From Pelecanus crispus (taxonomy: Eukaryota > Chordata > Aves > Pelecaniformes > Pelecanidae), in contig NC_134676.1 in assembly GCF_030463565.1 (NCBI RefSeq), positions 31,311,228 through 31,375,227 on the forward strand: DNA of 64,000 bases, read 5' to 3'. The notes below the pieces were generated by a model. That model did no database searches. It was given only the letters and a program-made list of their open reading frames with translations, and was not told where the DNA came from. The position numbers were made by a program, and so were the translations under genes. Positions 13,091-27,900 of this stretch are shown here, in pieces. Within the stretch, counting starts at the first letter, position 1. Each line of letters opens with the position of its first letter.

Positions 13091-16000
13091 GACCCACCAT
13101 AATCAAACCAAAGGAAAACAAATTGCTGCCATTAAGGGTCAGCCACCTCATTGCTGTCAAGGCAGTCTCAAAAATTAAACAAATAGAATACCGAATATAC
13201 TGACTGCTTTGCTAAAATTGGTTTTGCACCAGCTTTCAAAACCAGGAAAACAACCTAGAGCATTTACCTGAATATTAGCAGCACCTATATTCCTTAGGCT
13301 TTCAACTTCTGTTTCCACTGTCAGATAGCTATGCTTCACTGTTCCAATTTTATTTTTCAAATGCAGCCCTGCAAATGATTCCCATTTTCATACCTAGGCA
13401 AGCAACACACTGCTTTTAGTATTTCCCCCACCCCCCTCCATAATCATCCTTCACTATGCCAAGAACTAGTGAAGAAGTCTGGAGTCTGAGTTGATAAATG
13501 TCATTGATCAATTTTGAAAACATTTCCAAACCAAAAACGTCTTTAGGTGTAGGATTAAGTGATAAACTATATTTATTTTACAGCATTTAATGTATCTACT
13601 TACTTAATTGTGAGAATAATAATAGGCCTGTCACAGGATGTGTGTGTTAAAGCAGCATTTAAAAAAAAAATCAAATGAAACATATAATGGATAATAGCTC
13701 ATAAAGACTTTTCTCACAAAGGGTCTTATCAGCACTTACCTGTAACCAATTTTAAATAGAATTTAAAGTCAAGGTACTTTGTCTGGTACCTACAGGCATT
13801 AAGGACACAATTCTGACACCTTAGCTCACCCCCAGTTGTACCTTATAGATAACAGATCTGAAAGAATATTTTGTTGATACTCAGATACAAATAGCATTAA
13901 AAAAAGGGTAACAAAAAGAAGCAATGGTAACAGTCACTGATATGACCCATGGTTTTTACTCAGCAGCACTCTTGCTGCCAAACAGCCTGATGGCAGAGAT
14001 GCATTTTAAAATTCTTGAACTCTCACGTTGTGTCTGTGCTGCCCTGCTGAATGCAAATGGCTGCATTCAAATCTCAGAGCCACACTGGAGACAATGATGT
14101 GAAGCTTACTCTTGGGACAGCCGAGGGTGAGAAAGTTCATTAATTTTGCCATGTCCATGCAAATTGTGTCAAGCATAGGGGCATTTCTCCTTTCAATGGT
14201 GAGAAGGTAATTAGTAACCAAGTTGCTCTTCTCATTCTCTACCTCCAGACAAACGTATCATAAGCCCATCTGTCATTTTGTTCTTTAGGAATGACAGTGA
14301 GCACATTGTGTGCTGATGAGCTCTGTAAAAAGCTAAACCATGTGTTTAAGGCACAGCTGAGCCCTGGGAGTTGAATGTGATAGATGTTTGCTGTTCTGGA
14401 CTACACATAATGCAGCAGGCACAATCCTAGCACTCACTGAGAAGAACAGCTGCTTTACGTTGGCTCTAGGGATGGTATGAATTTGCATGGCCCTTCTGCA
14501 CAACAACAACAGGACAAGGAGCTTCCCGAAACCACAGGAAGCCGCTTTCTTAGACCTCGCTGCAGTTCAGTGAGGTGGCAGGTTACAAGCATGCAAAAAC
14601 ACAACTGTGCTTTATTTTCAACATGCAGCTTGGGACATCCTAAATTGATTTCTTTGTCTGAAGGAATAGTATTTACACATACCATGTGGATGGGATGCAG
14701 ATGCTCAGGCTTGCATGGCAAGCTCAGCAGCTTGTTGCTACCTAGAGAAATGCAGAGCCTGAGCACTTATTCTGCTGAGGCTGGACTTCATCAGCTTCAT
14801 TTTCCACCCCACTTGCCTCACATGCAGGACCTATTGAAGTAGACGTTCTTGAAGACATGTAAGGGAACAGGCCTTGCGCACAAAACATGAGCAGGAGAAA
14901 AAGGACTGTTCTCTCTTTTAATCAGGAGTCAGAATTGAAGGTCCTTGGCAAGTCCTTTTTTATCTGTCCAAAAAAAATTTTAATGCACAAGTCCATAGTA
15001 CTGCTCTAACCATTCAAATACAGCTTGGAGTGAGTCTCTCCCACCCTCTAGCTGAAGCTGTTCCGCTTTGCACCAGTAACAGACAGACTGTACAGCTTGC
15101 ACTCAGCTGGATGGAAAGGTGTGGGTCACAGGCCCTGCTTCAATAAAGACCTATGAAATTACCCTGACCCAGCAGCAAAATCTTCCCAAACACTCACTTT
15201 CCTCTGGCCCAAGCAATCATTGGTTGAAGGATTTAGTCCAGAAGGACTCCCACATCAGTCCACACACACTGCAGCCACACAAAGGCAAAACTCTTACTTA
15301 GCATACCCTGCAATCTAATGGCTGTGGGCCAAAACACTTCTTGACATGGAGGAGACCAATTTCTGTCACCTCAGGATAAGACATTGTAACCAGTACCACC
15401 AGGTCCTATCTGGGTGCTCTGAACACCGAGGCGATCGCACCTCAGGCAGCTCAGCTTACCTAGTGGCTGCCTCACTCTCTTCTTTCTCAATGTATTTTGC
15501 CCCCTCATCCCCTGCCATCCAGTCCCACCATCTCACTGACGGCAGCTTTGGTACCTTTTTGATTCCCCTATGCACTGACTTACGACACAAATGTGACAGT
15601 TTGGGGGAGCAGGGTTATATTCTTGATTGGTTCGTGACCTAGCTCAATGTAGAGAGCTCTGACTAATGCTAGAGCTGACACAAGATACATGGTAGAAGCC
15701 TGCAGTCTGGAGAACAGAACTCTGGCAACTGCCACATGAAATATTAAGCAGAAGACTACACAAAGTTGCTGTTCTTCTGTTTTGTAATACCTGGCTCACC
15801 TGCCCTGCTGCATTCAGTAGGTGAATGCGTCCTTAGTGGAGTAAGGCATTTTCCAGCAAACTAGAAGTTAGTGTTTGTTTGGTTTTTTTTTTAATCAAAG
15901 ACTCATAATTTTCTTCTGTGGATTACCTTATACAACTTTCTGCCTTGTGGTCACTAATTTTAGGGGTGACAAGCATAGTAAGAAAGAGTATGCCTGAAGT

Positions 16001-16863
16001 TGAGGTACCACTATACCAGCCAGATGTTGCCCCGAATGCCCAAAGCTCTGTCAGTACCAGCATTTTCTGTGGATGGCTACTAGCAAGGTCCTCCCACAAG
16101 GCCCTCTCTCCCTGTGAGAGCCTGTCTGAGGCTCATACTATACAAAGAGGACCTCCAGTCAGCTCAGAGGAAGGAAGGAAGGAGTTCACATTCCCACAGA
16201 ACAAACTTCTGACAACCTGCAGAAGGCTGTGCAAACCCATATCAGCTGGTTTTGAAATAGGATGCAGTGGTTTTGCCCTTTTTTTGTTGACACAATGGTC
16301 ACTTCTGAGGACTCTCAGTTAATTTTTTCTGCCACATCCACTAAGACTTTCAGTGGCATTTTCACTGTCCCTAGATTACTCAAATGAAACAGTCAAATGG
16401 TACACGTGGTGACACCCAAAAATAATGCAGGAGGGACATGATTGTTTTAGTTACTTGAATGCCACAGTGCCGTGACAATCAAAAGACTTCAAAATAGCCA
16501 CATCAAGGGAAAAATACAATTAAACACAACAAAGATGGGCAATACTATTAAAGCCAAAGTAGGTAGGGCTTGTTTAAGGAGATGTTAATTTGGCATAGCT
16601 AAGATTTTGGGGAAACAGGTGGATTCTCAAACCATTGAGAAATTAGAAACCTCTCTGAATGTGGCCATGCTAAAGTCTTCTATTTTAACTAATCACATTA
16701 ATGAGCCCCAGAAGGAGAAGGAAAATACGTTCTATCATTATGTTTCACTACAGACTTAGCAAATGTTGTCTCTGGTGAACAAACAGTTTATCTGGATGGC
16801 CTGGCTTCATTTTAGGACAGCTAAGTATTGTTTCTTCTATTCATTTTAGGCCTGAGAATTATT

Positions 16864-17041
16864 GGGGGAAAAAAGAAAAAAAAAGAAAAAAAGAAAAAAT
16901 TAAAAAAGAAAAAAAAAGAAAAAAGAAAAAAAGAAAAAAAAAGAAAAAAAAGGAAAAAAAAGGAAAAAAGAAAAAAAAAGAAAAAAAAGAAAAAAGAAAA
17001 AAAAAGAAAAAAAAGAAAAAAAAAGAAAAAAAAAAGAAAAA
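16864..17041 (+). repeat. Purine-rich (GAAAA)n-like low-complexity tract
   Basis: About 178 bases made of A runs spaced by single or double G, interrupted only by TT at 16900-16901. It produces lysine-only and phenylalanine-only open frames, which are not genes. A near-pure purine strand of this length could form triplex DNA. Confidence 0.9.
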
Positions 17042-18337
17042 TAATGGGGATGGTACAAATGTAAAGAGTCTGTCCCTACATGAGACAGTGGAAAAAATTC
17101 CAATTAGAATATGCTTTTGCACAAATCCTTGTCTTAGAAGAACATCACTTTTCCAATGCAATTCAGCAGCTGTTTGCTTTTCTCATTCAGAAAGATAGCA
17201 CTTAAAGGGGTAGCTACAGTAAGCCACAGATTAATAGGCATCTGGTGCTATTCCCAGGCTTCTAAGGCAAATAGTAATATTCAGTCTTTAAATAAGTATA
17301 ATGTTAAAGATTATAAACCAGGTATACTTCAAAGTTTTTTGGAGAAAAATAATAACTATCAATAAGCCTATGAAGGAAGAATTGTTTCCTTGCTTAAAAA
17401 ATAGCTTCAACTGTTTAGAACATTCTCTTTTTATGTTATGTAAAATACTTGATTCATCCTTATCTGCTATTTACAAAACCTTTATTAACTTCTTTATTCA
17501 GTAGTAGAGAAATTACATGGCATTTGACTGTAAACCAGCTCTTTATCTTGGATTGAAAAAGGGAAAGGTCAGAGGTACTAGCTTTTTATGTACTTAGGTA
17601 ATTTAATGGAAATACACTGAGAAAAATTAAAGCATTCTACAGGTAGCTCCTAAAATAGAGATTATCAAGATTTTTAAATAAAATTTGTCAGTCTAATTCT
17701 ACTCTCAAAAGATTCTGTACTGTCATTCTAACTTCTGAAGCAGATTTTCTCCATTTATAAGCAAAAGCATTTCCCCCCTATTAATAATCAGATAAACAAG
17801 TACCATGCTTAAAAGTCAGTCTCTTGCTACCACTAATAACTGTTCTTCAGGCCACCACGTACCCATACAACATTATTTCCTTCACCAGTTCTGGCAGAGA
17901 AAACTGCCTGAAAGGCACTTCTACTACCAGCTGGCAAAGAGAAGGTACAACCTGCTTTGGCTGCAGAGCGAACATGGCTCTATATAGCTAAAACCAGCTA
18001 GCACTGTCACTGAAAATGTCTGTCTGCAGAGGAACTTCTCAATACCCATATAAGAACAGCCTTGTGCAGTAGGACACATACACTTTTTTTTCTTACCAAA
18101 AACTATGTATGGAGGCGAAGGCATGGACTGCAGATGAATGCAACAGCCCACCCGTAACAGAAAGGCTGGGCTCTGAGGTGAAGTCTTTGTGATCGAGCCC
18201 TGGCATAAGCCAGATCCACACTGACATCAAAGGGACTCCATGCTCCTCAAGTCCGCTCCAGCCAAGCCTTGAGGGTCAGGCTGGTCTGACTTCCAAATAT
18301 CTTTACATCCAAGTACGTCATCTGGGTAAACAAAAGC

Positions 18338-18391
18338 GGGGGAGGAGGGGGGGAAGGGGGAAGGAAAAAAAAAAAAAAAAAAAGAAGAAAA
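18338..18391 (+). repeat. G/A-rich purine tract ending in poly-A
   Basis: A G-rich purine run followed by about twenty A residues and GAAGAAAA. Simple sequence with no associated element recognised. Confidence 0.75.
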
Positions 18392-19523
18392 CAACTAGTC
18401 CAGAAATTCACGAAAATTCAGGAAATCACACACAGGCTGCGACAACACGTCCTGCTGTGATGGGGGGGGGCCGCAACGCACTGTAAGAAAGGGCAAGGTA
18501 GCTGGGTCTCCTTGTGGGAGGTACAGTCCCCTGCACGGCAACTTGTTCACTGCTGCCACCCAGAGGTTACAGGCTGCCAGATTCCCCTTTTCCTTAAAAA
18601 TATCCAGCGCCCGCTACGTTAGCTAGCTCTACTGCATCTTCTTCAGGTCCAGAGTGTCCCAAAAGCCCGGAGTCCTGTCAGCAAGAGTCTTTACAATAAC
18701 GTAAAATTTAACCTGTACTGCAAAATCTGTATTATCATCACTATGGACTAAATGAATCTTCAATGCTGCGTTAATTACACTGGAGATTAATTTCTCCATT
18801 CCTTTTGTTAATAAAAGATGGCTCCAATGCCTAAAATGTTCCCTCAAAGTCATTACCAAAAAAAAAAAAAAAAGACATTATTCTAGGCAGATCTGGGTGA
18901 TATCAGAATATGTTTAATACTCTGCCTATTTCTAGAACAGTTTAAGCAAACAATAATACCATCACTTAACACCAGAAAATTAGTCAGGGAACACAAAAGT
19001 TCAAGGTAAAGTTACTTTAACTGTAGGTTGAATGGATTGTTTCAGATGAATAGGGAGTATTGTCCAGGCTTTTATTGACAGGATTTAACATAAGCAATCA
19101 TAACACAGGTCTCAATCAACTGTTGTTCCATTTTGAGGCATGGCAGGTTTAAAATAATGCTGATTTTCTGGGTGTATTTTTCCATGCAGTACAATGTATG
19201 TTCCTCTAAATCTCCATGCACTGAAGAGAGAACGGTGCTATTTGATACCCAAATTTGAAATACAGCTTTGATCATGCAGCTCAGCCAACCTAAAAGATCA
19301 ATTTGATCCCCTGCAAAGGGAAGGTCTGCTCCTGGCTAATGGCAGACTTCTCGCTGCCTTACCATGCAACTCTGCTGCTTAGCTTGGGCTCTGGTGTTCA
19401 GGCAGGTTCCCCTTTGCTTAGTGAATCTTATCAGCTCACTAATAGAAATTAATTCAACACCACCACACACAAATCTCTAACTGTTTTGCAAACTGAATCA
19501 GCTTAGTGAATAGCCTGACAAAT

Positions 19524-21915
19524 CATAGCATCATAGAACACTTTGGGTTGGAAGGGACCTTAGAGGTCATCGAGCCCAACCCCCCTGCAGTGAGCAGGGA
19601 CAGCTTTAACCAGATCAGGTTGCTCAGAGCCCCGTCCAACCTGACCTTGAATGTTGCCAGGGATGGGGCCTCCACTACCTCTCTGGGCAACCTGTTCCAG
19701 GGCTTCACCACCCTCATTGTAAAACATTTCTTTCTTATGTCTAGTCTAAATCTATTCTTCTTTAGTTTAAATACATTATTCCTTGTTCTGTCACAACAGG
19801 CCTTATGAAAAAGATTGTCCCCATCTTTCCTGTCAGCCCCCTTTAGATACTGGAAGGTCGCAATAAGGTCTCGCAGCCTTCTCTTCTCCAGGCTGAACAA
19901 CCCCAACTCTCTCAGCCTGGCCTCATAGAAGAGGTGTTCTACCTCTCAGATCATTTTTGTGGCCCTCTTCTGGACCCGCTCCAGCAGGTCCATGTCCTTC
20001 TTGTGCTGAGGGCCCCAGAGCTGGACACAGTACTCCAGGTGAGGTCTCACCACAGCAGAGCAGAGAGGCAGAATCACCTCCCTTGACCTGCTGGCCACGC
20101 TTCCTTTGATGCAGCCCAGGATACAGTTGGCTTTCTGGGCTGCAAGCGCACATTGGCGGCTCATGTCCAGCTTTTCATCCACCAGTACGCCCAAGTCCTT
20201 CTCTGCAGGGCTGCTCTCAATCTCTTTATCCCCCAACCTGTACGGATGCTGGGGGTTGCCCCGTCCCAGGTGCAGGACCTTGGACTTGGCCTTGTTGAAC
20301 CTCATGAGGTTCACACAGGCCCACCTCTCCAGCTTGTCCAGGTCCCTTTGGATGACATTTCGTCCTCCTGGCATGTCAACTGCACCACTCAGCTTGGTGT
20401 CATCTGCAAACTTGCTCAGGGCACACTCGATCCCACTGTCTATATCACTGATGAAGACATTAAACAGTACTGGTCCCAGTATGGACCCCTGAGGGACTCC
20501 ACTTGTCACCGGTCTCCATGTGGACATCAAGCCATTGACCACTGCCCTCTGGATGCGGCCATCCAAACAATTACTTATCCGTCAAACAGTCCAACCATCA
20601 AATCCGTATCTCCCCAATTTAGAGAGAAGGATGTTGTGGGGGACTGTGTCGAAGGCTTTACAGAAGTCCAAATAGATGATATCCATTGCTTTTCCCTTGT
20701 CCACTGATGCAGTCACTCCTTCATAGAAAGCCACTAGGTTGGTCAGGCAGGACTTGGCCTTGGTGAAGCCATGCTGGCTGTCTCGAATCACCTCCCTGTC
20801 CTCCATGTGCTTGAGCATAGCTTCTAGGAGGATCTGTTCCCTGATCTTCCCAGGCACAGAGGTGAGGCTGAAAGGTTGATAGTTCCCAGGGTGCTCCTTT
20901 CTTCCCTTTTTAAAAATGGGCACAGCATTCCCCTTTTTCCAGTCAGCAGGGACTTCACCTGACTGCCATGACTTTTCAAATATCATGGAGAGTGACTTGA
21001 CAACTACATCAGCCAATTCCCTCAGGACTCTGGGATGCATCTCATCAGGTCCCATGGACTTGTGTACATTGAGGTTTTTCAGGTGGTCTTGAACCTGATC
21101 TTCCCTTACAGTGGGAGGGGCTTTACCCCCCTGGTCCCCATCTTTTGGTCCATCGATTTGGGAGGGGTGAGGAGAGAGGTTGCCGGTGAAGACCAAGGCA
21201 AAAAAGTTGTTGAATACATCAGCCTTCTCCTCGTCCGTTGATACAAGTTAGCCTTTCTTGTTCATCAAGGGAGGTACGCTTTCTTTAACCTTCCTTTTCT
21301 GGTTGATATACCTGTAGAAGCCCTTCTTGTTATTCTTTACATCCCTTGCCAAATTCAGCTCCATCCTTGCCTTGGCCTTCCTGACCTCCTCCCTACACAA
21401 CCGGGCAGTTTCCCTGTATTCCCCCCAGGATACCTGTCCCTGCTTCCACTGCCTGTGCAGTTCCCTCTTACTCTTTAGTTTGACCAGCAGGTCTCGACTC
21501 AGCCATGCTGGTCTCTTCCCTTCCTTGCCTGATTTCTTACACCTGGGGACTGAGAGCTCTTGTGCTCTATGGAAGACGTCCTTCAAGATCTGCCAGCTCT
21601 GTTCCGTTCCCCTGTCCCTGAGGACCATCTCCCAGGGGGTCCTTCTGACTGACTCCTTGAAGAGCTGGAAGTTTGCTTTCCTAAAATTTAGGGTCCTGAC
21701 TGTACTCCTCGCTTTTCCCATGTCCCTCAGGAGAGTGAACACCAATGCGTGATCACTGCAGCCCAAGCTGCCTCCAGTCTTGACATCACCGATGAGCTCA
21801 GTTGCACTGGTGACCATCTGATCCAGTATCGCGTCCCCTCGGGTAGGTGTGTCTATTACCTGGCTTAGGAAGTTGTCATCTATGCATTCCAGGAATCTCC
21901 TGGATTGCCTACAGC
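19524..21915 (-). mobile_element. CR1 non-LTR retrotransposon, 5'-truncated, ORF2 nearly continuous
   Basis: Minus-strand CR1 of about 2.4 kb. The 3' end (at 19524) is the avian CR1 tail with the TTCTATGAT-type octamer; the 5' end is cut within the endonuclease domain, near QSRRFLEC. In one minus-strand frame the sequence encodes the endonuclease C-terminus (with GCSDHALV), the reverse transcriptase with [40 protein letters not shown] and the catalytic box FADDTKLSG, and the C-terminal region [14 protein letters not shown]. Three in-frame stops interrupt it, at 21248-21250, 20582-20584 and 19946-19948. Known of the family: CR1 inserts are usually 5'-truncated and lack poly-A tails. Inactive copy. 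Confidence 0.95.
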
Positions 21916-21919
21916 AAAT

Positions 21920-24900
21920 GCCAGAGCCACTGTAAGGAAAGTGATGCAGCATCTTCTGTTCAGAGGCAGAAGGAAAAAAACACTACTGACTCAACTCACG
22001 TTGCAGCAGGCAAGCTGCTGGATTGAAAATCACATTTGTTAGATCAACTGAGGGGCTGGAGGAGAAGAGAGAAAGACACCCAAAGTTTTAAGCACACTGT
22101 TCCTGCTTTATCTCTTTCCACAGGCCTCTACTACTCTTACACAGCTGTAATACTTGTACTACACTTGCATCATTCCACTGCAATTCACTTTGGTGTTGCT
22201 TTTCAAAGGCATCTTTCCTTCTTTTCCCCCAGTTCTTTTCCCCCAGTGCTTCCTCCTTCAGAAATCTGCAAATACCTGCTTGCTTACAGCTTTAGTTTAT
22301 TGGTATGGATGGGAGACCACTTCCTTACATGCCTGCCTTCTCCCTGTGTTTCTCTCTGCACAGACTGTCACCTCGTTCTCTATTGAAATTCTACTACAAA
22401 ATTCACCTCCCAAACAAGTCAGATCTACTCTTTGCAATAAAGCTCACCTTTACAGATGCAGATTCACTATGTTAGTGCATTATCCTAAGGCACTTTGCAT
22501 ACCTGCCTGAAAACAAATTTTCATGTATAAATATAGTTTCTGTTCATGGTCCTGAGTAAAACAGTGGTGAGCCCAGTGCTAACACATTTTCCCTTTGCAA
22601 AGATAAAATGCTTTTGGCATCATTCATTATTGTATTTCTATTATTATTAAGCAAGTAATCCAAAAGTAATCTTGGTTTAATGAAACTTACATTGCTTGTC
22701 TCAGTTCATTTTCACAAAAAGAAACTTTATATGGGAAACTAGTTAAAACAGCAACAAATAAAAGCTTCCTAGGTATTGTGACCCAGTGCAAATTACTTGT
22801 TAGAAAGCAGGGCCTACACATTGCAATGACTGCAGTTTGAGCAGCATCACACTGCCTGACAGCAGACAATGCATACACAAATTTTCCACTTTAGTGGACC
22901 ATACCAAGATTAAAGGACAAAGCACAACCAATGGCAAACACTTAAAGTGCACCTGAAGCAGAAGAAAACAGGTGATTTGAGATGCACTGTTACATTATTC
23001 CATTTGCTGTCAGTAACTTTGTTCATCTCAAGGGCTGGTTCCAATGTGCACTTTGTAACACCCAAGCAGCAAACTAAAGAAGCAGATGCTCAGTGCAAAG
23101 CTGAATCATCATCTGTGAAAGCAAAGGTTGTCCAACTTGGGCATGATGCTGTGTAAAACAGGAAACAAAACATTACGTTTGGCATCTGTCATTGATGAGG
23201 ACATTTTAAAGGGAAATCATTGGAGCTGCATGAAGGCTGGTGAGCAGCACCAATTCTGGAAGGCAGACCCCAGTAGCTCCTTCATGCCTGGGCCTTGGCT
23301 AATAAAATACCATGAAATTTGACATGTAAAATTGCAAGATCAACAATTTTTAATTCTTTTGAAAAGAAATCATTCAGACATTTCTCAGATATGTTTTTAA
23401 ACTGGTACTGCCTGTTCGTTTAACTGCCCTCTATCAAAAGACTTGGAACTTGAAACAGGTTCTAAATATTCTACCTCTTCAGATAAACAGAGAAAAAACA
23501 GGAAGAAATGCTTAAGTGGAAAAACTGGTGGCACCAATTTGTAGAACAGCCTCTGAAAACATTTCAATCATAAGAATGATTTTGACTGCCATGGAAACTG
23601 GTGCTGTCACCATGCTGTGAAGGTGACTTAATACCAAGTGTTGTGGCACCCGATCTTCTTCATCTAATCACTTACTGGGAGCAGAAACTTTAACCAATGC
23701 AACATATTGAACCAATTCTCATATTCCTGTATTACCTTTTTCCACAAAAAATATTTTATCAGGAATGCTTATAAATGAGTACATCTTTAAAATGAAAAGC
23801 CCTGGTATTATTATTATTTTTTTTTTCCCCCCACAAGTGTCTTGTTTGCATCTGTTTTACAGAGAAAAACCTTCTGATGACTTCTAAGTTCAATGCTTCT
23901 AGGACATGTTCATATACGCCTGTATACCCAGAGCTCCTGTCAGCTCCCTCTCATATGCTTTTTATGACTATCCCACTATTCTAATAAAAAATGTAATCCA
24001 CGTAGACACTCTCAAGTTAGCACAGACTGACAAGCTACAGCAATGACAGGCAGAAGCAGCTGTGGGGAAGACAGGGCAAATTAGAGAATCTGTAAGATTT
24101 TTGTATTTTGTAAAGCGTGAATGTACTTTTAAGACACATTCTGATTGAAAGAGCGTAAAAATCCAACAATTAAAACCATCTTCCATAACAGCAGATGACA
24201 AGATGACTAAACCCACTTCAGCTAACATGGCCCTTGACAAAACTTTACATGCATGACTATTCCAAGAGAAAAATCACAAAGATAGATAATGTTAAATTGG
24301 GTATATGTACGGAATTACTGCTTATAACTAAGATTGAGTTTACCTGGCACATTTTCCAGTTTTCCAGCCATCAGTGGCTTTCCCTTGCCTCAATCCCTCC
24401 CCATAGTACAGCTTGTAAGTACACACTTGCTACTTTGGAATCTACAGCAAAGTGGGTTAGAGCCTTTGCATACACTTAAAAAGAAAAAAACAAACCAACA
24501 TGTCAAGGAAAGCTTGCACTGCTGAAACTTGCAGTTACAGGGACTGGAGAAAAGGTGAAGAACACAGTATGATAGATTCATATTTCTTAAATAGCAATCC
24601 TTCCCAGTAATGCCTGTTTCTCTTTACTAGATGGTTAGTACAATGGTAGCTACCATTAACTGATCTTGAAAAAGGTTACATATCCTAAAATCCAGGGTCT
24701 CAAAGCAAGACACAGGAAAAAAACCCAAGGGGCTTTAAACAACAATAAAAAATTGTTAACAGTGAAAGAAAGTGCCACTTACAGAATGGAGCATTTAAGA
24801 GAGCAACTCAATACAAGAGCTTTAAGCCCCAAGCAGAAAACTGGAAGTGCTGGAAGAATAATACGGTTAGAGTAAACTTGCATTTTCACAAAGCAGCTGA

Positions 24901-27900
24901 GGAATGCTGTGCACACTAGCAAGGCAAAAGGCATGGGTTTTGACAATTACCTTGAACTTAATAATGCAAACTGTCTAATGGACACTACAGATTTCTTCCA
25001 AGAAGTCAGAAGGAAGTGTGTCTTGATTAACACAATGAACACTTACATGAATCTGTTTTAAGAATGTAAGAAACAAAACCCCCGTACTTTCAATATTTGA
25101 TTAGTATAATTTTTAATTTTTTTAGACATACCACAGGAACAGTGAGAACAGTTACGTAGAAACACTTAAGTGCCAAGTGGTGTGCATATTTGGATATGGC
25201 CTTGTGTCCATTCTGAGAAGCCTACAACCCAACTAGACAAGAGATGGACAGGAGTAAGAAAGAAAATCTCACAGTTTATGCATGACAGTTTGCCTGCAAT
25301 GTGTATATTGTCCCAAAACATTCCCCCTTTTTTTTCTAGCTACTTCATTTATTCTGCATTTTCTGCTGACCCCACTTTGTCCTTGGTTCTGCACTCAGAA
25401 ACAAGCTCCGTGTCACAATGTACATTTTCTGCTTTTGAAGAAAAGGTAAGTTGGTGGAGAGTCAGTGGAAAGCGAAACGCTGCTTATTCTTGGTAGCTCT
25501 GGCTGTCAGCACCAAAGGGGAAAGCTGGTCCTTTTGTAGCTTAAACCAAGAGGTATTATGTTGCAATAGTACCTCTCTGTATACCCCTATTTCCACGATA
25601 ATGGGAAATACACTATTACACACTAATATACACTGTTACCAACGTAATGGATCCTCTGTCTTCTAAGAACCAAAAATAAAATAATCACCACCTTTTCTGT
25701 CCTAGACTGTTCTAGCATTCACAATGATTAAATGTTGGCCGATCATCCTCCAACTTCTGCTACATAAAGTGAGAGAGGTATTGGCTCTGGATGGCCAAGG
25801 GGACAGTGACTTCACCTCTGGACAACAACTTAAAACAAGAGCCCTGTAATTCCTGGAACAGCCTCTCCTCTGAGCAAGTGACACAGACACTTAATTGCTG
25901 CACATGCACTTCCACTGTCTTTTTGGCAATAAAAAAAAAAAATACTGCTAGCTATATTAAGATGCTGGCAATAATTTGAGCAGTTTGGATAATCTGAAGT
26001 AGGCAGAAGTCCTTGCCAAGTACATTTCAAACAAAAGAAAAAGGACACACTGAAAAGAATATTTCTGTTTCAGAGTCTTTCAAACAATTTCCCTCTCAGC
26101 CTTCACACAGTCACAGAGAGACCCGCAGCACACTGGGACACAAATGGCACTGCATCCAATCAACTTCTTCAGTGGGAAAAATGAGACCACTCTGCAAAGT
26201 ACCTTAAGCCACTGAAACAGTCTTTAGTACCTCCCATAAACTCCTTTTCCTGTCCTTCCACTAGGCTATTTCAGAATTTGTTTCAACCAACATTAAAGAC
26301 ATACCTTGACAGTAAAATTCATGTTCTATCCTTGGTAGGAAAATAGTGGCATCTTTTGATTAAGTAGAAATCAGTTAAGGTTCTGCTAGAGTGGAATTTC
26401 TCAAATTGTGGTAAGGAAAATTAGTAGTCAGTCACCCCAAATTACTACACATAATTTAAAATAAATCATATACACAGTCTCAAAAATGCAAATAAACTGC
26501 CTGGTAGACATTCAGTTAAAGCATCCAGAATTACTGCACACAATCAAAACAACAAATCAGATTCAAATAAGCAGACATTCTTTCACAGGTTTTTCCTATT
26601 CAGTTTATTAATATCTATCTTTAGCTAGGACTTATTTTCACTGCTCCCTTTAATTCTCTTAATTGGAAATATGTCTGTGCCAGATTCTAAGCATTAGTTT
26701 ATTCTGCTCAATAACCTGAAAATTGAGAAGGGCTGTACCAGATTTCCTCCCCCCCACTGTTTTACTCTACCACTAATTATTCAGTCACAAATCTGTTGCA
26801 TATTTCCTTCAGGTTGGGTTTTCTGGCAGTAACTGAGACTTCTTTAGAAACAGTTCACTACAGTTTAAATTCATTATCTGTTGCTAATTAAAATCATCTG
26901 TTTTATTGTCACAAAAGAAAATCCTGCTGCAGAAACTAATGAGCTGCAACCTTCAGTAACTGAGAGAATGTGTTTACAAGCATGAACACTTAATGCCAGT
27001 ACCAGTCAGGTCTAATTGGGATTAACATTTAAGTATTTACTACTACTCGTAAGTATAGGTGGAATTAGAGGGAAGCACAGTCAGCAAAGTATCAGTACAT
27101 CAACAGATACAAACAGAAACAATGTTATAAACAATTCCCTAACTCTAACGTTCATAACCTCAGTAAACTATGAATTACAATTGGGTTTACGATTTTTTTA
27201 AAAATCTGCCTATTCAGGTATCTTGTCATTTTTTTATACTAAAAACTGCTCCCCCTAGACAGGACCAGTGAGAAGCAAGAGATTACTTAAGATGAAACAA
27301 TGTACTTCATTGCTTTGGATAAACTACTTATAATTAAGCATACACATCTAGAAAATGTACTTAACAATTCCAGCATCTGTATACATACAGGTGCTCCCCA
27401 GAAAACCAGAGTATTTTACCTCATGCTAAGCATGCAAGCCTGAGCCTTGAACTGGGTAATCTGATTTTCATGGGTGCTGAGCACTGCAGCTTCCCATGGA
27501 CTGTAGGAGTACTTGTGGATCATCATGACCTCTGAGAATAAAGCCAGGAATTTAGGAGACTGATTTGAAGTATGTCAAATATGGAAATTTAAGCCAGTTT
27601 ACTTAACCACTGGCTACTTCCAGTTAGTTGCATTGCACTTTATGTTGAGGAAGCTGTACCTTAGGAGGAATAATGGCTAACTATCTGCTATGAAAAATGG
27701 AGCCACATCCTATCAGGCTAAGCAACAGTAAAAAGTGACTCCTGCAGTTGGAGATGGAATTAATTTGGTCCTCTGTTTGGATCAGTCTACCAGCATGGCA
27801 TTAAACACCACCAGGGTGTTGTATGAATGCCTTACCAAGAAAGTTTTGCTTTTTTGTGTGTTTTTTTTTTCTTAAAATGAGAAAATAAAATATTGGCTTG

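Larger units (their letters stand above)
13110..19520. other. Intergenic region between KCNV2 and the 19.5 kb CR1
   Basis: No gene recognised. Open frames are scattered, short and in low-complexity or ordinary AT-rich sequence. It contains the GAAA-type purine tract near 17 kb and a G/A-rich purine tract with a poly-A run at about 18338-18391. Confidence 0.6.

Noticed and set aside
16828-17161. Lysine-rich and phenylalanine-rich open frames
   Set aside because: Direct translations of the GAAAA-type purine tract and its complement.
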